Source of the DNA: Chitinophaga vietnamensis
GTDB lineage: Bacteria; Bacteroidota; Bacteroidia; Chitinophagales; Chitinophagaceae
Assembly: GCF_902167635.1 (NCBI RefSeq)
Contig: NZ_CABHMS010000004.1
Location: 496,001 to 560,000, forward strand
Length of the DNA stretch: 64,000 bases
Direction of reading: 5' to 3'
Shown here piece after piece: positions 52,148-61,570 of the stretch (the stretch's first letter is position 1; each line of letters opens with the position of its first letter). Under the pieces are notes generated by a model that had not been told where the DNA came from, did no database searches, and was given only the letters and a program-made list of their open reading frames with translations. Made by a program: the position numbers and the translations under genes.

Positions 52148-52187
52148 AGCCTGGATATTGAATATCTAAAATTAGGCATTTCAACAC

Positions 52188-52225
52188 ATAAAAAAACGGA
52201 TCATGGCATCTCCCATGATCCGTTT
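52188..52225 (-). terminator. Terminator of the small secreted beta-barrel gene
   Basis: A 13-bp perfect stem (52194-52206 with 52213-52225) with a 6-nt loop, T-rich on the minus strand. It lies 23 nt past the stop at 52249. Confidence 0.88.
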
Positions 52226-52248
52226 AAAAAATTAATACAGTAAAGCTC

Positions 52249-52773
52249 TTAGAACGTAAAGCGCGCAGATACACCGCCCATCTCTTCTCCGATATAATTG
52301 GTCGGGCCTACAAACTGTACGAAAGGTTTCAGGTCGGCGCTCAGGTTCAGCGGTATCTTCTTGAAAGTATATTCAATACCGATGATACCATCCAGGCCTG
52401 GCGTTGCATAAGTGCCATTGCCTTTGTTTACGTAACGGTCCCAGTCGTAATCACGACGGTCCAGGATACTCAGGTGTACGCCGCCGCCACCGAACATGTT
52501 CAGTCCTTGCAGGCCTACATTCCAGTGGTATTCATACAAACCAGTGAAGGTTACATTGGTTCTTTTGTCGAAATTAGTGCTTACAATACCTTCAATGGCG
52601 TGAGGGCCCTGGATAAAATGCTTGATAGTGAAACCTGCCAGCCAGGGGTTCAGGCGGATACCCAATGCAGTGCTGTAGTTGTCTACGCTGTAACTACGGC
52701 TGCTTCTTTTTTGCGCGTTAGCCTGGATAGCGAGTACTGCAAACAGGCTGAGTAATAACACGACTTTTTTCAT
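52249..52773 (-). CDS. Small secreted outer-membrane beta-barrel-like protein
   Basis: 174 residues with a signal peptide (MKKVVLLLSLFAVLAIQANAQ) and an alternating-strand body: ALGIRLNPWLAGFTIKHFIQ, NVTFTGLYEYHWNVGLQGLNMFGGGG, GLDGIIGIEYTFKKIPLNLSADLKPFVQF, ending ARFTF with a C-terminal Phe. That is typical of 8- to 10-strand OmpX/PorT-like barrels in Bacteroidota. It probably sits in the outer membrane; no function is evident. Single gene with its own terminator. Confidence 0.72.
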   Translation of the reverse strand: MKKVVLLLSLFAVLAIQANAQKRSSRSYSVDNYSTALGIRLNPWLAGFTIKHFIQGPHAIEGIVSTNFDKRTNVTFTGLYEYHWNVGLQGLNMFGGGGVHLSILDRRDYDWDRYVNKGNGTYATPGLDGIIGIEYTFKKIPLNLSADLKPFVQFVGPTNYIGEEMGGVSARFTF

Positions 52774-52886
52774 AAATGATTGCTTGTTTGATAAAAAATA
52801 TTTGCGCTAGTAAACGTGATCTCCGTTCTCTAAAGTATAATACTGGCAAAAAAATTCACAAATGATTAACAATAACAGTGCCAGCA

Positions 52887-54059
52887 TTATCTTCTGATCA
52901 GGCGCAAATAAATGAACCCCGCTGCACCTGCTACCACAGAGGCAACGATCACCGACATGATCGCGATGATCTGCAAGTTTCTATCCGTATATGCCAGGGA
53001 GGAAATAAAAATAGACATCGTGAAACCAATGCCGGCAATGAGGCCAATGCCCAGAAGCTGCCACCAGTTTGATTTTGCAGGCAGTGTACCCAGTTTCATC
53101 TTCACTGCTATAAATGATAAAACGAAAATGCCCAGCGGTTTACCGATCACCAGCCCGGTAATCACGCCATAGCTGATATCATGATGCAAAGCCTGCATCA
53201 CGTCGGAAGGTAGCAGTATCGCAGTGTTCGCGAGCGCAAACAAAGGCATCACTATAAAATTCACCGGGTCATGCAGGCCATGTACCAGCTCCGAAATTTT
53301 ATCCTGCGGGATACAGAATGCCAGCAACACACCCGCGATCGTAGCATGTACGCCGGAGTTGAAAAGGCAATACCAGAGCACCAATCCGGGGATGAAGTAA
53401 AAGATCAGGCGCTCTACTTTCATAAAATTCAGCAACAACGGTATCAGGAAAACAGCGGCGCCTATCAGTAAATATTTTATTTCAAGATGAGGAGTATAAA
53501 AGATGGCGATGGTGAGAATGGCGCCCAGATCATCGATGATGGCCAGCGCCATCAGGAATATCTTGAGACTCACCGGCACACGCTTACCCAACAGCGACAG
53601 GATACCAAGTGAAAAAGCAATGTCTGTAGCCATCGGAATGCCCCATCCATGGGCATATTCAGTACCATTGTTAAATAACGTGAATATCAATGCAGGAAAC
53701 AACATTCCGCCGATAGCCGCCAGCACCGGAAGTATCGACTGCCTGATGGACGACAGCTCACCTACCGTTAATTCACGTTTGATCTCCATTCCTACCATAA
53801 AAAAGAACAGCACCATCATGCCATCGTTTATCCATAACAGATAGGAGTTGGGGAGATGAAGAGAACGGTATTGATAGTGATGACCGCCTGCCGGATCGAA
53901 GAGATCATTCCAGAAACCGATATACCCGGGTCCCGCGCCGGAATTGGCCAGTATCATGGATATCAGCGTACATGCGATGAGTACAATACCCACGGCGCGA
54001 CTGTCTTTCAAAAACATGTAAAGCGGGGACAATAGCGATTTCCTGATAGATTTGATCAC
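52887..54059 (-). CDS. nhaA: Na+/H+ antiporter NhaA
   Basis: 390 residues with about 12 membrane helices. The ion-binding aspartate pair is in MALAIIDDLGAILTIAIFYT, and GIPMATDIAFSLGIL with GVHATIAGVLLAF also match. It exchanges Na+ for H+ across the inner membrane for pH and sodium control. The start is GTG 54059, supported by a perfect TAnnTTTG element (54089-54082) 22 nt upstream; an ATG 42 nt further in is the alternative. Single gene. Confidence 0.94.
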   Translation of the reverse strand: MIKSIRKSLLSPLYMFLKDSRAVGIVLIACTLISMILANSGAGPGYIGFWNDLFDPAGGHHYQYRSLHLPNSYLLWINDGMMVLFFFMVGMEIKRELTVGELSSIRQSILPVLAAIGGMLFPALIFTLFNNGTEYAHGWGIPMATDIAFSLGILSLLGKRVPVSLKIFLMALAIIDDLGAILTIAIFYTPHLEIKYLLIGAAVFLIPLLLNFMKVERLIFYFIPGLVLWYCLFNSGVHATIAGVLLAFCIPQDKISELVHGLHDPVNFIVMPLFALANTAILLPSDVMQALHHDISYGVITGLVIGKPLGIFVLSFIAVKMKLGTLPAKSNWWQLLGIGLIAGIGFTMSIFISSLAYTDRNLQIIAIMSVIVASVVAGAAGFIYLRLIRR

Positions 54060-54081
54060 GATACAATAGTTTGAGTTATTG

Positions 54082-54089
54082 CAAATATA
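54082..54089 (-). promoter_or_regulatory. TAnnTTTG element of nhaA
   Basis: TATATTTG on the minus strand, a full -7 match, giving a leader of about 18 nt. No -33 TTG is found. A hairpin terminator of the upstream gene lies at 54103-54138. Confidence 0.45.
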
Positions 54090-54102
54090 AAGTCTTTAAA
54101 TG

Positions 54103-54138
54103 GGAAGAGCCATTCTACCAAGGCAGAATGGCTCTTCC
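54103..54138 (-). terminator. Hairpin after the OstA-like gene
   Basis: A 14-bp perfect stem (54103-54116 with 54125-54138) with an 8-nt loop. The minus-strand tail (CATTTAAAG) is only weakly T-rich, so it may act as a terminator or an mRNA 3' stabiliser. Confidence 0.7.
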
Positions 54139-54153
54139 AGCATATCTGATCGC

Positions 54154-56052
54154 TTATTGCATCAACTCATATTTTGATTTGGGCTTGCGTTTTACATCCC
54201 ATTTGAAATTTTCCAGTTTCAGCTGGTCCATCGGTCTCTGTGTAAACGGATAGGTGGTGGTTTCCGGTTGCGTGTAAAACCGCACCTGTTCAAGGTCTCC
54301 GGACTTGAAAAATAAATTGATCGTAGCAGACATGGCATGTGTTACGTTCATGAATGCGCCGTCTTTATCCGTGGCGTAAGTGATCGTTTCGGCATTACCT
54401 TCCACATGCATCCAGTCGAGTGTTTCTTTCACCACATAACCGGTGATCACGTTGCCTTTGATCTGGTTATACATATCCGGTCCGGCTTCATTCACGATCA
54501 TGGCATGTTGTTTCAATATCATTTTATCTGCCGTTTGATTTTTGGTGTATAGATAGATGGTATCGCCACTGAGCTGGGTTTTGTTATTGGCCCATAGCAC
54601 GGGATCGCGGAAGAAGCGGAAGATGGAATCTTTGGTGCTGTAATATACGCTGTCGGCCACGCCCTGCAAGGAATCCGAAAAGATACGCACATGGTGGTAA
54701 GCGAGGATATAGCGCTGTTCGGTGGTGTCGGCGGGCGTTTTGGCGGCGATGCTATCTTTATGATGTTTGATGCCGGGCAGCGAGTCGCGTGGCGGCACAG
54801 GCGCTATCGGCGCTATCTTTACGGTTTTGACGGCATTGCTATCCAGTTTGTTGCGGGTTTTGGCGAGGGCGCTATCGGCGGCCTTCATCATAACGGTGCC
54901 GGATACACTATCTTTTTGTTTCGCCAGCAGGGAATCGCCTTTTGCGATGAATGGAATACTGTCTGATAGCGGCCTGGCGGGCGTTTGTCTGCCTGGCGGC
55001 TGCTTTGTTTTTACGGTATCTGTTTTAGCTTTCGTGGTTTTCTTCAGGCCTTCCGCAGAAGGGATGGAGAGGCTGTCGTTGGGTTTGATCACACCGGAGA
55101 AAAGCGTGTCTGACGCCAGGTACATGGTATCCTTGTTCTTCTCCATAATGAGCAAAGGCTTTTGTGTGGCGAGGATCGTTTTCTGTATCTGGTTCACTAC
55201 GCCGCGATTGGCCAGCAGCGACATTTTCCGGGCTGTATCCCGGTATACCATGTTGCCGGTGGCATAGGCAAATCCGGTAATCTTGTCCATCTCGATATTA
55301 TCCGCGGTAATGGTAGCGGTACTATCTTCGATGGTAGGGCGGTTGCCGAAATTGCCATATCCTTTATCGGTATCATAATAGCCGGTGGTAACGTACATGA
55401 TGCGTTTGCCTTCATTGATGGTAGTGGGCGCGATAATGTTGGCCACTTTTGTTTCCGTGTTATAGAGGAGGGCATCGGTGGTGAGCGTGTAGTCCGGATC
55501 TACCAGCAATACATTGCGCTGGAAATGCATCTCTTTGGTATCTGCATAGTAAAACCCTTCGTCGCTGGTCAATACGCTTTTGCCATTCACCAGTTTACCG
55601 GTTTTTACATAGCTGCCTATTTTGGCGTTCATATCATATTGCAGTTCGGGGCCGGTGATAGTTACTTTGCCATCGGTGAGCCTGGCGTCCTGTTTTAGTG
55701 TAGCCATGCGCGTGTTAGCATCGTAGTTGAGGAAATTCCCGTAGATGTGGATACTGTCGGCCTGGTTGATATGAATATGCCCGAAGGCGTCGATGATATT
55801 GGTTTTATTATTTTTGATGGCACTGTCGCAATAGAACAGGGTATTGCCCTGTTTGAAAATGGCGCTGCCAATGAATTTGGTGACGTTGATACTATCTTTT
55901 TCGATGGTATTCAGTACATCGGCTTGTATGATCTCCACTACTGTTCCTTGTTTGGGAGCAGGTTGTTTGGCCGGGAACTGTGCTTTGGCCGGCAGTATAG
56001 CGGCGAGGCAGATCGCGGCGAGTAGAAGCCCTGATTTTATTTTTAAACGCAT
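54154..56052 (-). CDS. OstA-like (LptA-family) periplasmic LPS-export protein
   Basis: 632 residues with a signal peptide. The N-terminal part (about 30-330) is a tandem OstA/LptA jelly-roll: FIGSAIFKQGNTLFYCDSAIKNNKTN, FGHIHINQADSIHIYGN, DARLTDGKVTITGPELQYD, LVNGKSVLTSDEGFYYADT and so on. A Lys/Pro/Thr-rich linker follows at about 330-430, then another OstA-like region. It probably carries LPS across the periplasm. It is 9 nt after the MlaD gene in the same transcript, with amidase and LptD genes close by. Confidence 0.82.
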   Translation of the reverse strand: MRLKIKSGLLLAAICLAAILPAKAQFPAKQPAPKQGTVVEIIQADVLNTIEKDSINVTKFIGSAIFKQGNTLFYCDSAIKNNKTNIIDAFGHIHINQADSIHIYGNFLNYDANTRMATLKQDARLTDGKVTITGPELQYDMNAKIGSYVKTGKLVNGKSVLTSDEGFYYADTKEMHFQRNVLLVDPDYTLTTDALLYNTETKVANIIAPTTINEGKRIMYVTTGYYDTDKGYGNFGNRPTIEDSTATITADNIEMDKITGFAYATGNMVYRDTARKMSLLANRGVVNQIQKTILATQKPLLIMEKNKDTMYLASDTLFSGVIKPNDSLSIPSAEGLKKTTKAKTDTVKTKQPPGRQTPARPLSDSIPFIAKGDSLLAKQKDSVSGTVMMKAADSALAKTRNKLDSNAVKTVKIAPIAPVPPRDSLPGIKHHKDSIAAKTPADTTEQRYILAYHHVRIFSDSLQGVADSVYYSTKDSIFRFFRDPVLWANNKTQLSGDTIYLYTKNQTADKMILKQHAMIVNEAGPDMYNQIKGNVITGYVVKETLDWMHVEGNAETITYATDKDGAFMNVTHAMSATINLFFKSGDLEQVRFYTQPETTTYPFTQRPMDQLKLENFKWDVKRKPKSKYELMQ

Positions 56053-56061
56053 TGAATAGTT

Positions 56062-57060
56062 TTATTGAGCCGTTGCTGTATCTGAAGGTAAGGGCTTTAC
56101 TTTATCTTTTTTGCCAAACAGGGAGAAATGCACATACCGTTTCGGGTTTACGCGCAGATCTTCCAGCAGTTTGTTGAGATTGCCGAGAGAATATTGCAGG
56201 TTGTTGTATACCTTTTTGTCATTCATGAGCAGGCCAACGGTACCGTCGTTGTTGTTCAGTTTGGCCATGGTGGCATTCAGCTTGGTAACGGTTTCCTGAA
56301 GTTCGTGCAAGGTTTTGTCGATATTGCCATTGGCCAGTGCGCCGGTAGCTTTGTGGGCATTGTCGAGGATGCCGGTGATCTTGTCGTTATTATTTTTCAG
56401 ATTACCGGTAACAGCTGCGAGGTTGTTAAAGGTAGCCTGTATATTGCCTTTGTTGGGATCGAGCATACCATTGAGGGAGGCAGAGGTTTGCGAGAGGTTA
56501 TGCATCGTATGGTTCAGGCCACGGATAGCGTCGCGCAGGTTGCCTTTGGTGGTGGTATCGAGGATGTTATTGACGGTGAGCAGTACAGAGTCGATGTTAC
56601 TGAGCGTGCCTTCCAGTTTTTTCACGAGGGGGGTGAGCTGTTCTTTCAGTGCATCGGTCATGGAGCCATCTACTGAGGCATACACGGTGTCGCCACTTTT
56701 CAGATAGTCGCTGGCGTTACCCAGGTCCACCTGCACAGTTTTGGTGCCCAGCAGGTCGCTGCTGATGCGGGCTACAGAGTTACGGGGTATTTCTATTTTT
56801 TTGTTGATGGTAAGCGTTACGAGGATCTTGCCTGGGTTGTGTTCCATTACGTCCAGGTTGGTCACATTGCCGACAACGAGTCCATTGACCTGAACAGCGT
56901 TGGAGGGCTGTAGTCCATTTACCTGTTTATAAACGGCGTAGATAGTTTTATTGTGGGAGAACAGGCTTTTTCCTTTCAGTAAATTAAATCCCAGTACAAG
57001 CAAGGTGATACCCAATACGGTAAGTATGCCTACTTTGGTTTCATTAGATAACTTGAGCAT
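56062..57060 (-). CDS. MlaD/MCE-domain lipid-transport protein
   Basis: 332 residues. One N-terminal membrane helix (VGILTVLGITLLVLGFNLL) is followed by an MCE domain (about 38-115, YAVYKQVNGLQPSNAVQVNGLVVGNV). After it come long helical coiled-coil segments (about 130-310). Like MlaD, it probably forms a ring or needle in a lipid-trafficking system between the membranes. No MlaE/MlaF genes are in the window. It is 9 nt upstream of the OstA-like gene, and a perfect -7 element sits 21 nt before its ATG. Confidence 0.88.
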   Translation of the reverse strand: MLKLSNETKVGILTVLGITLLVLGFNLLKGKSLFSHNKTIYAVYKQVNGLQPSNAVQVNGLVVGNVTNLDVMEHNPGKILVTLTINKKIEIPRNSVARISSDLLGTKTVQVDLGNASDYLKSGDTVYASVDGSMTDALKEQLTPLVKKLEGTLSNIDSVLLTVNNILDTTTKGNLRDAIRGLNHTMHNLSQTSASLNGMLDPNKGNIQATFNNLAAVTGNLKNNNDKITGILDNAHKATGALANGNIDKTLHELQETVTKLNATMAKLNNNDGTVGLLMNDKKVYNNLQYSLGNLNKLLEDLRVNPKRYVHFSLFGKKDKVKPLPSDTATAQ

Positions 57061-57080
57061 GATAATCGTATACGTTCACG

Positions 57081-57088
57081 CAAAAATA
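57081..57088 (-). promoter_or_regulatory. TAnnTTTG element of the MlaD-OstA operon
   Basis: TATTTTTG on the minus strand, a full -7 match. It leaves a leader of about 16 nt before the MlaD ATG, so this operon probably starts here and not at the amidase gene. Confidence 0.45.
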
Positions 57089-57185
57089 ATCAAAAAGCGA
57101 GTGCGGGGAGTGGTCGTAAAAAAATGTTGGGAATAAAAAAGAAGAAAAGGGGGGCGTAGGTTATGCAGTGGGGCGGGGCGGGAGA

Positions 57186-58442
57186 TCAGTAGTTGATAAC
57201 GAAAGCGTCTTTAAATCCAAGCTTGCGGGCTTTCCGTAGCGCGGTGCTGGCCAGTTGTTCTGTTTTGAAATGGCCCCAGGTGTATTTGTGCATTTTTTTT
57301 TTATTGATAACAACTTGTTCTCTTGCTACATCACCGTGGAGCTTCCTGAAAATGGAAGCTCCCGGTGTATAAAGTTTATCAGAAACGAGCAACTGGATGC
57401 CGTAGCTGTCATCCTGCTGTGGTGCGGCAGGTGGGCGTTTGCCGCCTTTTCCCTTGTGGAGGTTGGAGGCTTGCGGGCGTGTGGCGCCAGTAGTGGCTTC
57501 GTCTGTAGAAGGTTGTGTATTGCGGCTGTTGGTGAAGCGGTCCAGTTCATCGCGGTAACGCTTGATGGCTTTGTAGATGCACTGTGCCAGCTCCTGTTGG
57601 CCGCTGTTGGAGTTGAGGTATTCCTCTTCTTCCGGGTTACTGATGAAGCCCAGTTCCACCAGTACGCTTGGCATAGCCGTTGCCGATAGTACCCAGATAC
57701 CTTTTTCGTTCCTTTGTCTGGCGCCACGGCTGATGCGGCCTACCTTTGTAAATTCATCTTCGATGAGGGTAGAGAGGCGGAGGCTCTGGTCGAAATAGGC
57801 GTTGCGCAAGGTGTTGAGGAGAATAAAGGTTTCAGGATCGGTATCATCCATCAATGCTTTTGACTCTTCAGAGTTGGCATCCAGCACGATCACGGAATTT
57901 TGTTTGAGGGATTCCATTTTCGCATTGTTTTTACTGGTGGCCCAGATATAGGTTTCGGTACCTTTGGCATTGCTTGGGAAAGTGGCGTAGATGGCCTGTT
58001 TTACAGGCACCTTGTGACGGCCTTTCTTGTGGTATACGGTTTTATAGCCTACTACTTTATGGATCTTTCCGGTAGAATTACAGTGGATAGATACGAATAG
58101 TTCGCCTTTGGCATCGTTGGCGATCTGGGCTTTTTTTCTCGGATCGTCGAAGCGGTCAGATTTTCGTGTATACACCACCTTTACATCGGGCATATTTTCT
58201 TCCAGGATTTTTCCCAGCTTCAGCGCCACTTCCAGGGTCACTTGTTTCTCTGTGGAGTAGCTGCCTTTGGCGCCCGGGTCTTCGCCGCCGTGGCCGGCAT
58301 CAATGACAATGGTTTTGATAGGCTTCCCCTGTTTTCCCGGTTTGTCTGAAATTGGAGAGTTTTTTGCCTGAATAAAAAAGGTACAGGTGAGTAATGTTCC
58401 CAGTCCTAAAATCCAAGATCGGTTCCAGCGCATGATTCTCAT
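57186..58442 (-). CDS. N-acetylmuramoyl-L-alanine amidase (Amidase_3)
   Basis: 418 residues from ATG 58442, with a signal-like N-terminus (RSWILGLGTLLTCTFFIQA). The zinc-amidase domain (about 40-270) has TIVIDAGHGGEDPGAKG (His and Glu ligands), KLFVSIHCNS-type FVSIHCNST and the late catalytic SVLVELGFISNPEEE. The C-terminal part has an SPOR-like segment (DSYGIQLLVSDKLYTPGA...GHFKTEQLASTALRKARKLGFKDAF), which would bind denuded peptidoglycan at the septum. It cleaves peptide stems from glycan and helps cell separation. ATG 58433 is an alternative start; GTG 58463 is unlikely. Confidence 0.9.
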   Translation of the reverse strand: MRIMRWNRSWILGLGTLLTCTFFIQAKNSPISDKPGKQGKPIKTIVIDAGHGGEDPGAKGSYSTEKQVTLEVALKLGKILEENMPDVKVVYTRKSDRFDDPRKKAQIANDAKGELFVSIHCNSTGKIHKVVGYKTVYHKKGRHKVPVKQAIYATFPSNAKGTETYIWATSKNNAKMESLKQNSVIVLDANSEESKALMDDTDPETFILLNTLRNAYFDQSLRLSTLIEDEFTKVGRISRGARQRNEKGIWVLSATAMPSVLVELGFISNPEEEEYLNSNSGQQELAQCIYKAIKRYRDELDRFTNSRNTQPSTDEATTGATRPQASNLHKGKGGKRPPAAPQQDDSYGIQLLVSDKLYTPGASIFRKLHGDVAREQVVINKKKMHKYTWGHFKTEQLASTALRKARKLGFKDAFVINY

Positions 58443-58569
58443 TTTAATGGGTGCTGTAATCACAAAAAATAAAAAAATACGTTTATCTGTTAAATTAATA
58501 ATTTACTTGCTCCATGCGTGTTTTAAGTCCTTTTCCTGCGCCGGCCGGTCAAACTTTACAAGTTATCAA

Positions 58570-58602
58570 TTGTAATAAATTGTATAAAATCTTGTAGGTT
58601 TG
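58570..58602 (+). promoter_or_regulatory. Promoter of the LptD gene
   Basis: TTG at 58570-58572 and TAGGTTTG at 58595-58602, a full -7 match, 22 nt apart. ATG 58618 is 15 nt after the -7 element, giving a leader of about 11 nt. Confidence 0.6.
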
Positions 58603-58617
58603 TGCCCGCCTTAACAC

Positions 58618-61416
58618 ATGAGCTCTAGCTACAAAAATAATTATAAAAAGTTTTTACGGCAGTCATACCTGGCTTTTGCAGGTGTGGTGATCGCCGTTCC
58701 CTTTATTATAGATGCAACTGCAGGCAACAGGCCACACGGATTAGCAGGATTTAACAAAAATTTGGCAGATACCGTTCCTGTTACCCGGAAACAGGCCCCT
58801 GCCAAGCCTCCCGCTGCCAAAACCGGCAAACCGGCCGATTCCGCTACTATCTCCAAAGATACTTCGATCGTATCAAAAGATACAGATACTACCGGTAAAA
58901 CAGTAAGATTAGATACCATCTATATCCCGAAAGTTTCCAAAGATACGCTGGATGCAGTGGTTACCGCCAAAGCACAGGACTCTATGGTGCTGATGGTAAC
59001 GGAAAAGAAATTCTATCTCTACGGCACCGCCAATGTGAAATATAAAACCATCGACCTCACCGCAGCGAAAGTGAACTTCGACCAGAACAGCGGCGTGCTG
59101 GAAGCTACCAACACCAAGGATACCGCCGGCAAGATCACCGGCAGGCCCGTGATGAATGATGGCGGACAGAGCTTCGAATCCGACACGCTGAAATATAATT
59201 TCACTTCCCAGAAGGCCATGATCTTCAATACCCGCTCCCAATACGGAGAAGGGTTCGTTCATAGCGAAAAAACCAAACGCGAAGCGGACAATACCATCTT
59301 TGGCTTCAAGAACGGCTACACGACCTGTAACCTGGATACGCCGCACTTCAGCTTCCGCGCACGCAAAATAAAGGTTATCCCCGACAAACTGATCGTATCA
59401 GGGCCGGCAAACCTCGAAATAGAAGGCATTCCCACTCCGCTGTTCATTCCCTTCGCCATCTTCCCCATCACACAGGGGCAGCGCTCAGGTATCCTGCCAC
59501 CGCAGTATGTAGTGAACCAGCAGAAAGGGATGGGCCTTGAAAATGGCGGATATTATTTCGGGCTCGGCGAACATGTAGACCTCACCCTGCGCGGCGACGT
59601 ATACTCCTACGGTAGCTGGAGCCTCACGGCCAGTCCTACCTACCGGAAACGATACAAGTACAACGGCGGTTTCAACCTGAGCCTCGCCAATACCCGTTTC
59701 GGCGATCCTTCCGTGCCATCAGAGTTCACCTCCTCCCGCGACTTCCGCGTGACATGGAACCACAGCATGGACAGCAAAGCCAGGCCAGGCGTGAACTTCG
59801 GAGCGAGTGTAAACTTCGGGACATCCAGCTATAACCGGTATAATGTATTTGATTACAGCACCCGTGTAAACAATAACATCGGATCATCTATCAGCTTTTC
59901 AAAAACCTGGCAGGGCAAGCCTTACAACCTCACCGTAGGCCTCACGCACTCCCAGAACCTCAGCACCCGCGATATCTCTATCTCCTTCCCGGATGCGAAC
60001 TTCACGGTGAATACGATCTATCCGTTCCAGCCAAAGGAACTGGTAGGCACGCCGAAATGGTATGAAAAGATTGGTATCTCCTATAACGTGCAGCTGCGCA
60101 ACTCCGCTACCTTCAAGGATTCTGCCTTTGGTAAAAAGGCCATGTTCGACGCCTTACAGACGGGTATGCAGCATAGCATCCCGATCTCTTTCTCGGTGCC
60201 CATCTTCAAATCATTCACCTTGTCGCCCGGCATCAACGTGAATGAATACTGGTACACCAAACAGGTGAAACGCAGCTGGAACCCGAATAAATATAATTAT
60301 TCCACCGATACCCTCGGCGCTATTGATACAACCTACATCCCTGGCTTTTTTGCAGCGCATGAGGTGAACTTCAATATGGCACTGGCAACGGCGCTATATG
60401 GCATGTATCAATTCCGCAAAGGCTCGAAGATCAAGGCTATCCGGCACGTGATGCGGCCTACGCTCAGCGCCTCTTACCGCCCCGATCTCACCAATGGCAT
60501 CTACTATAATCTCCAATACTCCAAGAACCCCGCAGATATTCAGCGTACCTCGCTGTATACCGGCTCGGTGATCGGCGTGCCATCGGAAGGTACTTTCGGC
60601 GGCCTGAACTTCGCGCTCGACAATAACCTTGAGATGAAAGTGTTTTCGAGGAAAGACACGAGTGGTAACCATGAGAAGAAGGTGAAGCTGCTGGATGGTT
60701 TCGGTATCACCACCAGTTACAACCTGGTGGCCGATTCGTTCAAACTCTCGCCCTTCGGCATTTACGCGCGTACCAACCTCTTTGATAAACTGAATATTTC
60801 GGCGAGCGGTAACATCGATCCTTACCAGGTCAATGAGCGCGGCCATCGCCTCGACAAATACGTTTGGCAGCAGGGCAAGCTCAGCCTGGGACGCCTCACG
60901 AATGCAACGATCTCTATGAGCACTTCGTTCCAGTCGAAGGACAAGAAATCAAAAAATAAAGAACAGAAACTTGATTCCATCGCCAATGCACAGAACACCG
61001 ATGCTGCCTTTGCGGCGCAGCAGCGGCAATTGCAGATGATGAGGAACAACCCCGGTGAATATGTGGATTTCGATATTCCCTGGCGCGTGGATCTCTCGTA
61101 TAGCTTGTCGTATACCAATACCGTCATTCCTGATTCCGGTGGCGTTGTAAAGCGTGTAACCCAGTACGTTAGTTTCAATGGCGACTTCAGTCTTACGCCC
61201 AAATGGAAGATCGGTTTGAACAGCGGCTTCGACTTTACGAATATGCAGGTGGCCTATACGAACATGTATATCTCCCGCGATCTGCACTGCTGGCAGATGT
61301 CGATCAACCTGATACCGTTTGGTACTTTCCGTCAGTTTAGTATTACTATCAACCCGAAAGCGGGTATCCTGCGGGATTTGCGGATTAACCGATCGCGGCA
61401 ATTCTATAGTTTTTGA
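58618..61416 (+). CDS. lptD: Putative LPS assembly protein LptD
   Basis: 932 residues. After an N-terminal hydrophobic segment (about 15-33) and a Pro/Lys/Thr-rich linker (about 55-100), an OstA/LptD jelly-roll region begins at about 110 (KFYLYGTANVKYKTIDLTAAKVNFDQNSG). A large barrel follows from about 290, with strands such as LTLRGDVYSYGSWSLTASPTYRKRYKYNGGFNLSLA, ending NPKAGILRDLRINRSRQFYSF with a C-terminal Phe. It would insert LPS in the outer membrane, with the OstA-like protein as its carrier. The stop is at the first base of a large palindrome. Confidence 0.85.
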   Translation: MSSSYKNNYKKFLRQSYLAFAGVVIAVPFIIDATAGNRPHGLAGFNKNLADTVPVTRKQAPAKPPAAKTGKPADSATISKDTSIVSKDTDTTGKTVRLDTIYIPKVSKDTLDAVVTAKAQDSMVLMVTEKKFYLYGTANVKYKTIDLTAAKVNFDQNSGVLEATNTKDTAGKITGRPVMNDGGQSFESDTLKYNFTSQKAMIFNTRSQYGEGFVHSEKTKREADNTIFGFKNGYTTCNLDTPHFSFRARKIKVIPDKLIVSGPANLEIEGIPTPLFIPFAIFPITQGQRSGILPPQYVVNQQKGMGLENGGYYFGLGEHVDLTLRGDVYSYGSWSLTASPTYRKRYKYNGGFNLSLANTRFGDPSVPSEFTSSRDFRVTWNHSMDSKARPGVNFGASVNFGTSSYNRYNVFDYSTRVNNNIGSSISFSKTWQGKPYNLTVGLTHSQNLSTRDISISFPDANFTVNTIYPFQPKELVGTPKWYEKIGISYNVQLRNSATFKDSAFGKKAMFDALQTGMQHSIPISFSVPIFKSFTLSPGINVNEYWYTKQVKRSWNPNKYNYSTDTLGAIDTTYIPGFFAAHEVNFNMALATALYGMYQFRKGSKIKAIRHVMRPTLSASYRPDLTNGIYYNLQYSKNPADIQRTSLYTGSVIGVPSEGTFGGLNFALDNNLEMKVFSRKDTSGNHEKKVKLLDGFGITTSYNLVADSFKLSPFGIYARTNLFDKLNISASGNIDPYQVNERGHRLDKYVWQQGKLSLGRLTNATISMSTSFQSKDKKSKNKEQKLDSIANAQNTDAAFAAQQRQLQMMRNNPGEYVDFDIPWRVDLSYSLSYTNTVIPDSGGVVKRVTQYVSFNGDFSLTPKWKIGLNSGFDFTNMQVAYTNMYISRDLHCWQMSINLIPFGTFRQFSITINPKAGILRDLRINRSRQFYSF

Positions 61417-61570
61417 CCAGGATTAAACGGATTAAAAAGATTCACCTGATTTAACGCGAAGATTAACGAGGTTCCAGCCCTTGAAGCGCTTTGAGCGCTT
61501 CAAGGGCTTCTTTGTTTAAATGATCTTCGCGTTAAATCAGGTGAATCTTTTTAATCCGTTCAATCCTGGT
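61416..61570. repeat. 155-nt palindromic element between lptD and plsC
   Basis: Outer arms 61416-61463 and 61523-61570 pair over 48 nt with one mismatch. An inner hairpin (61476-61508) has a perfect 14-bp stem and a 5-nt loop, with arms beginning AGCCCTTGA, the same core as at 9456-9488. The left outer arm starts at the last base of the lptD stop; the right outer arm contains the plsC stop and the last PlsC residues. Confidence 0.92.

Noticed and set aside
61416-61570. Insertion sequence or transposon end
   Set aside because: No transposase frame inside 155 nt and no target duplication seen; treated as a palindromic repeat.
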